DNA of 64,000 nt from Pseudoalteromonas rhizosphaerae (GTDB taxonomy: Bacteria > Pseudomonadota > Gammaproteobacteria > Enterobacterales > Alteromonadaceae): assembly GCF_902498845.1 (NCBI RefSeq), contig NZ_CABVLM010000007.1, positions 186,001-250,000 of the forward strand. The letters run 5' to 3'. Below the pieces are notes generated by a model that saw only the letters and a program-made list of their open reading frames with translations, was not told the origin of the DNA and did not search any database. Shown here one piece after another: positions 61,651-64,000 of the stretch. The number at the start of each line of letters is the position of its first letter. Positions within the stretch are counted from its first letter, which is position 1. The position numbers and the translations under genes are program-made.

Positions 61651-62740
61651 TTACAGCATAACGTGTACTTCGCCCCCCAGCTGCAGTTTTTGCAATAAAC
61701 CCCAACCTCTGCAAATCAGCTAAATGGCGCGTAGCGGTAGCGCGGCTCACCTTAGCTACTTTTTGATATTGGCTAGCACTTATACCGTGCTCAAACTGAC
61801 CATCAAGTAATTTATTAAGCACTTTTACTTGTTGTTCATTTAGCTTTGTTTGGTCTTTACTAAGCCAATAGTTACTTTTAAAAACTGTTTGCTCAATATT
61901 TTTTAGCGTATGCTGTATTGCTTTATTAAGCGTGCCCAAAAACCAGCAGATCCACTGCGTAATGCAAAGATCGCCGCGTTGGGTCGCTTCAAGTACTTCG
62001 TAATAGCTTTTTCTGTCCTTTAAAATAGCCACCGACATCGCATAAAACCGGATTGCCTCGGCATGCTCTTGCGCCAGTGCTAAGTCAGTAATAAGTCGCG
62101 TAATACGCCCATTACCATCCTCAAGTGGATGTAAAGTTACAAACCATAAGTGTGCTATAGCTGCGCGAATAAAAGGATCTAGCGTTGTGTCATTATGACT
62201 GCTGTTAAACCAATTAAAAAAAACCGATAGCTCACTTTCAATCCGCTCTCTAGGTGGCGCTGTAAAATGTAATACCGGTTTATCTAATCGTCCCGACACC
62301 ACTTGCATTGGCTCGTTACCACGTAATTGGCCACCTTCTATTTGCGTAAATAAACTCTGTTCACTGGCAAACAATAAACGATGCCAATTAAGTACTCGCT
62401 CTAAATCAAGTGGAGTATGGGTATTATTAATTGCATCTAACATCATTTCAGCAAGGTTATCACTTTGCACTGTAGTTGGATAAGGCTGCTCATCAATGTG
62501 GAGTTTTTTAGCAAGTGACGAGCGTACAGAAAATGCGTTAAGCTTCTCCCCCTCAATTGCACTTGAATGAATAATATTAGCGAGTAAGGTATCAAGCGCT
62601 TGCTGCTTTAATTTAACGTTTTGCAAGCCCATTTGCCCCATTAACAGCCCTTGGTTATAAGTGACTTCACGCAAAAGCGGCGCCAATGCTTGTTGATCCC
62701 AACTAAAATCAGGCCAGTTTTGCTGCTGCCATATCCACAT
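61622..62740 (-). CDS. Class II Fic-domain protein with C-terminal winged helix
   Basis: 372 aa, GAGGTGA ribosome site. N-terminal DUF4172-like region about 1-90 containing the auto-inhibitory (S/T)-x3-E-(G/N) motif as S59-x-x-x-E63-G64. The Fic core has the active site H204-P-L-E-D-G-N-G-R212 (Phe of the consensus replaced by Leu). A C-terminal winged helix about 300-365 contains K-V-S-R-A-T-A-T-R-H-L-A-D-L and R-S-T-R-Y. Fic enzymes AMPylate proteins with ATP; class II members are self-inhibited and often autoregulated through the HTH. It is bounded by direct repeats and has palindromes in its promoter region. Confidence 0.93.
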   Translation of the reverse strand: MWIWQQQNWPDFSWDQQALAPLLREVTYNQGLLMGQMGLQNVKLKQQALDTLLANIIHSSAIEGEKLNAFSVRSSLAKKLHIDEQPYPTTVQSDNLAEMMLDAINNTHTPLDLERVLNWHRLLFASEQSLFTQIEGGQLRGNEPMQVVSGRLDKPVLHFTAPPRERIESELSVFFNWFNSSHNDTTLDPFIRAAIAHLWFVTLHPLEDGNGRITRLITDLALAQEHAEAIRFYAMSVAILKDRKSYYEVLEATQRGDLCITQWICWFLGTLNKAIQHTLKNIEQTVFKSNYWLSKDQTKLNEQQVKVLNKLLDGQFEHGISASQYQKVAKVSRATATRHLADLQRLGFIAKTAAGGRSTRYAVTQSHSEAIK

Positions 62741-62780
62741 TATTATTCACCTCAAGATTAATTAAGACCAGTATATGACA

Positions 62781-62842
62781 ACTATTCGCCTCACACAATG
62801 AGGCGAATAGCCAGCTTAATTGCCTCATTGTGTGAGTTAGCG
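62781..62842. repeat. About 60-bp direct repeat, copy in the fic promoter region, with operator-like palindrome
   Basis: It contains a 25-bp palindrome at 62784-62808 (10-bp arms ATTCGCCTCA with a CACAA spacer) and an inverted copy GCCTCATTGTGTGAG at 62822-62836. It lies 41 bp before the fic start, so it could be the operator for the Fic winged helix. It matches 61591-61650. Confidence 0.85.
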
Positions 62843-62857
62843 AGATTGTGTAAACAT

Positions 62858-62960
62858 CCTAGCACCTAGTCAATTCCCTACAACCTAGGCCCTTTCCCTT
62901 TAACCTAGAGCACCTAGCCGCTAAAACCTAATATCTTTTACAGTCCTAGCACCTATATCT
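62858..62960. repeat. CCTAG-rich repeat upstream of fic
   Basis: CCTAG occurs six times. The segment CCTAGCACCTAGTCAATTCC is related to the repeats at 61204 and 61342. The following TATCTTG...CTGTGATTATTTTAAAACCA also matches the sequence near 61253-61285. 62961-63095 has no gene. Confidence 0.8.
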
Positions 62961-63095
62961 TGTGGGCTGTGATTATTTTAAAACCAGTTTGCACACCAGC
63001 AGTACCTAAAATTAACAATCACACTGTCAAAATTAGTAAGTGGTTAGTTTTAAATATAAAAACGGCAATATTAATCACCGTTTTTATTTTTCAAT

Positions 63096-64000
63096 TTAAT
63101 CTAGATAGTTAATATTCCATTGCTGACCTTCACCATCCCAGTATTCCCACTGCACTATATTTGCGCCATCTTCGGTGCTCATATCAAATACATCAAGGGC
63201 CAAGCCGCTCCATGCGCTTCTTAATGCATAATGGCCATTACCAGTATATTGCATTAACCAACGTTGACCTTCGCCACCCCAAAGCTCCCACTGCACAATA
63301 TTACCCTCATTGTCTTGGCTCCAGTCGTATACATCAATTGACTTGCCGCTAGCTACATTGGTAATACTGTAATAACCGCCACCTACATGAACAATATCCC
63401 ATTGCTGATTAGTACCGCCCCAATATCCCCATTGCACAATATTATCGCCATCATTTAGCCCAGCATTACTCACCTCTAACGCTTTACCACTGAGTACAGA
63501 GGTAATACTTACACGGCCATCGCGCAGACGCGTATCGTTGCCTAAATTAAGGTTGCGAGAAAAGTATGGCCAGCCATCATTGCCAAATTGAATTTTCAGT
63601 ACATCTAAACGCGCAGGCCAACCCGTAGGAGAATTGCCATCATAATAATGGATTGTCGCTAAATCTTGTTCGCCGTGGCGCAGGTAACCAAAATGGCCTG
63701 GGCCGATGTAGATACCTTCTGTTGATAATACGGTACTGCCGCCGTAGTTCCACATATCAACATTGTTCTTATCAAGGAAAGGTCCTGTAGGTGAAGTCGA
63801 ACGGCCCATAACAATATAATAATCACTCTCTTTACCTTTACAGCAATCTGCTAGGTTAGCAAAAAGATAATAATAACCATTAATGTACTGTACTTGTGCA
63901 GCTTCAAACTCATTCCAATCGCCACCACTGCCTACAGCTGGGTAACGTGTATTATTCATAAGCTTACCGTTATCAGGGTTAAGCTGCCTGATAAAAATAC
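63096..64000 (-). CDS. GH43 arabinanase-like protein with ricin-type lectin domain (partial)
   Basis: The frame stays open to the window edge (I-F-I-R-Q-L-N-P-D-N-G-K-L before the first ATG at 63959), so the 5' part of the gene is missing. The visible part starts inside a GH43 barrel: E-F-E-A-A-Q-V-Q-Y-I-N-G-Y-Y-Y-L-F-A, C-C-K-G, I-V-M-G-R-S-T-S-P-T-G-P-F, and I-G-P-G-H-F-G. These are typical of endo-1,5-alpha-L-arabinanases. The last 140 residues form a CBM13/ricin beta-trefoil with three Q-W repeats (I-V-Q-W...Q-Q-W, I-V-Q-W...Q-R-W, I-V-Q-W...Q-Q-W). It is probably secreted and acts on plant or algal arabinans. Confidence 0.88.
   Translation of the reverse strand, partial: IFIRQLNPDNGKLMNNTRYPAVGSGGDWNEFEAAQVQYINGYYYLFANLADCCKGKESDYYIVMGRSTSPTGPFLDKNNVDMWNYGGSTVLSTEGIYIGPGHFGYLRHGEQDLATIHYYDGNSPTGWPARLDVLKIQFGNDGWPYFSRNLNLGNDTRLRDGRVSITSVLSGKALEVSNAGLNDGDNIVQWGYWGGTNQQWDIVHVGGGYYSITNVASGKSIDVYDWSQDNEGNIVQWELWGGEGQRWLMQYTGNGHYALRSAWSGLALDVFDMSTEDGANIVQWEYWDGEGQQWNINYLD

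Overview
The window looks like a low-GC marine gammaproteobacterium of the order Alteromonadales, most likely Pseudoalteromonas. This is inferred from the gene complement (secreted chitin-degrading cluster, TonB-dependent receptor, DUF3649/PepSY/DUF3325 set, degenerate HD-GYP regulator, RAYT transposase), the AT-rich composition and the style of the proteins. No rRNA, tRNA or housekeeping marker is present to confirm the genus.

Layout, left to right. 1-6.7 kb: a decayed YdeI-like gene, a secreted SMP-30-type beta-propeller, and a small redox/detoxification group (LysR regulator, two MDR reductases, a glutathione transferase), followed by a remnant of a chemoreceptor tail. 6.7-12.4 kb: a potassium-uptake locus with a KdpDE-like two-component system divergent from a TrkH pore, a TrkA/KtrA gating subunit and a second, KtrB-like pore. 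The shared promoter region carries four evenly phased TATAAA(G/A) boxes. 12.4-18.8 kb: RecQ-family helicase, YkgJ zinc/iron-cluster protein, VanZ-like protein, type II NADH dehydrogenase, and a RAYT (REP-associated tyrosine transposase) surrounded by GACACCCA-type intergenic repeats. Members of that repeat family also occur 5 kb away, next to a decayed copy of the ykgJ 3' end.

18.8-27 kb: an orphan periplasmic binding protein, a Tle1-like DUF2235 lipase-fold protein, a compact ethanolamine-utilisation operon (permease, EutB, EutC) with its divergent EutR-like activator and no microcompartment genes, and another orphan binding protein. 27-38 kb: a secreted chitinolytic operon (two GH18 chitinases flanking an AA10 lytic polysaccharide monooxygenase, each protein with two CBM5/12 modules), the ribosome-rescue gene arfA with a hairpin across its stop codon, and a TonB-dependent receptor. 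38-54.6 kb: mostly core genes. These are a YecA-like protein, a histidine kinase divergent from a REC plus degenerate HD-GYP protein, hemH, arfB, a large SNF2-family helicase, a run of small dioxygenase/glycosylase/glyoxalase-fold genes, an iron-associated membrane operon, a lipocalin and yaiI.

54.6-64 kb: two LysR regulators, an ABM monooxygenase, a third orphan binding protein, then an accessory segment. In it a hipBA toxin-antitoxin locus has its toxin gene broken by a 257-bp MITE-like insertion and is also truncated at its 3' end. A class II Fic protein lies between two approximately 60-bp imperfect direct repeats and between CCTAG-rich repeats. The window ends inside a GH43 arabinanase-like gene with a ricin-type lectin domain.

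The strongest unexplained signals are the repeat-bounded fic cassette, the GACACCCA repeat family around the RAYT, the MITE in hipA whose removal on paper restores the reading frame, and the phased operator-like boxes of the potassium locus. All functional calls rest on reading motifs by eye; no database search was possible.
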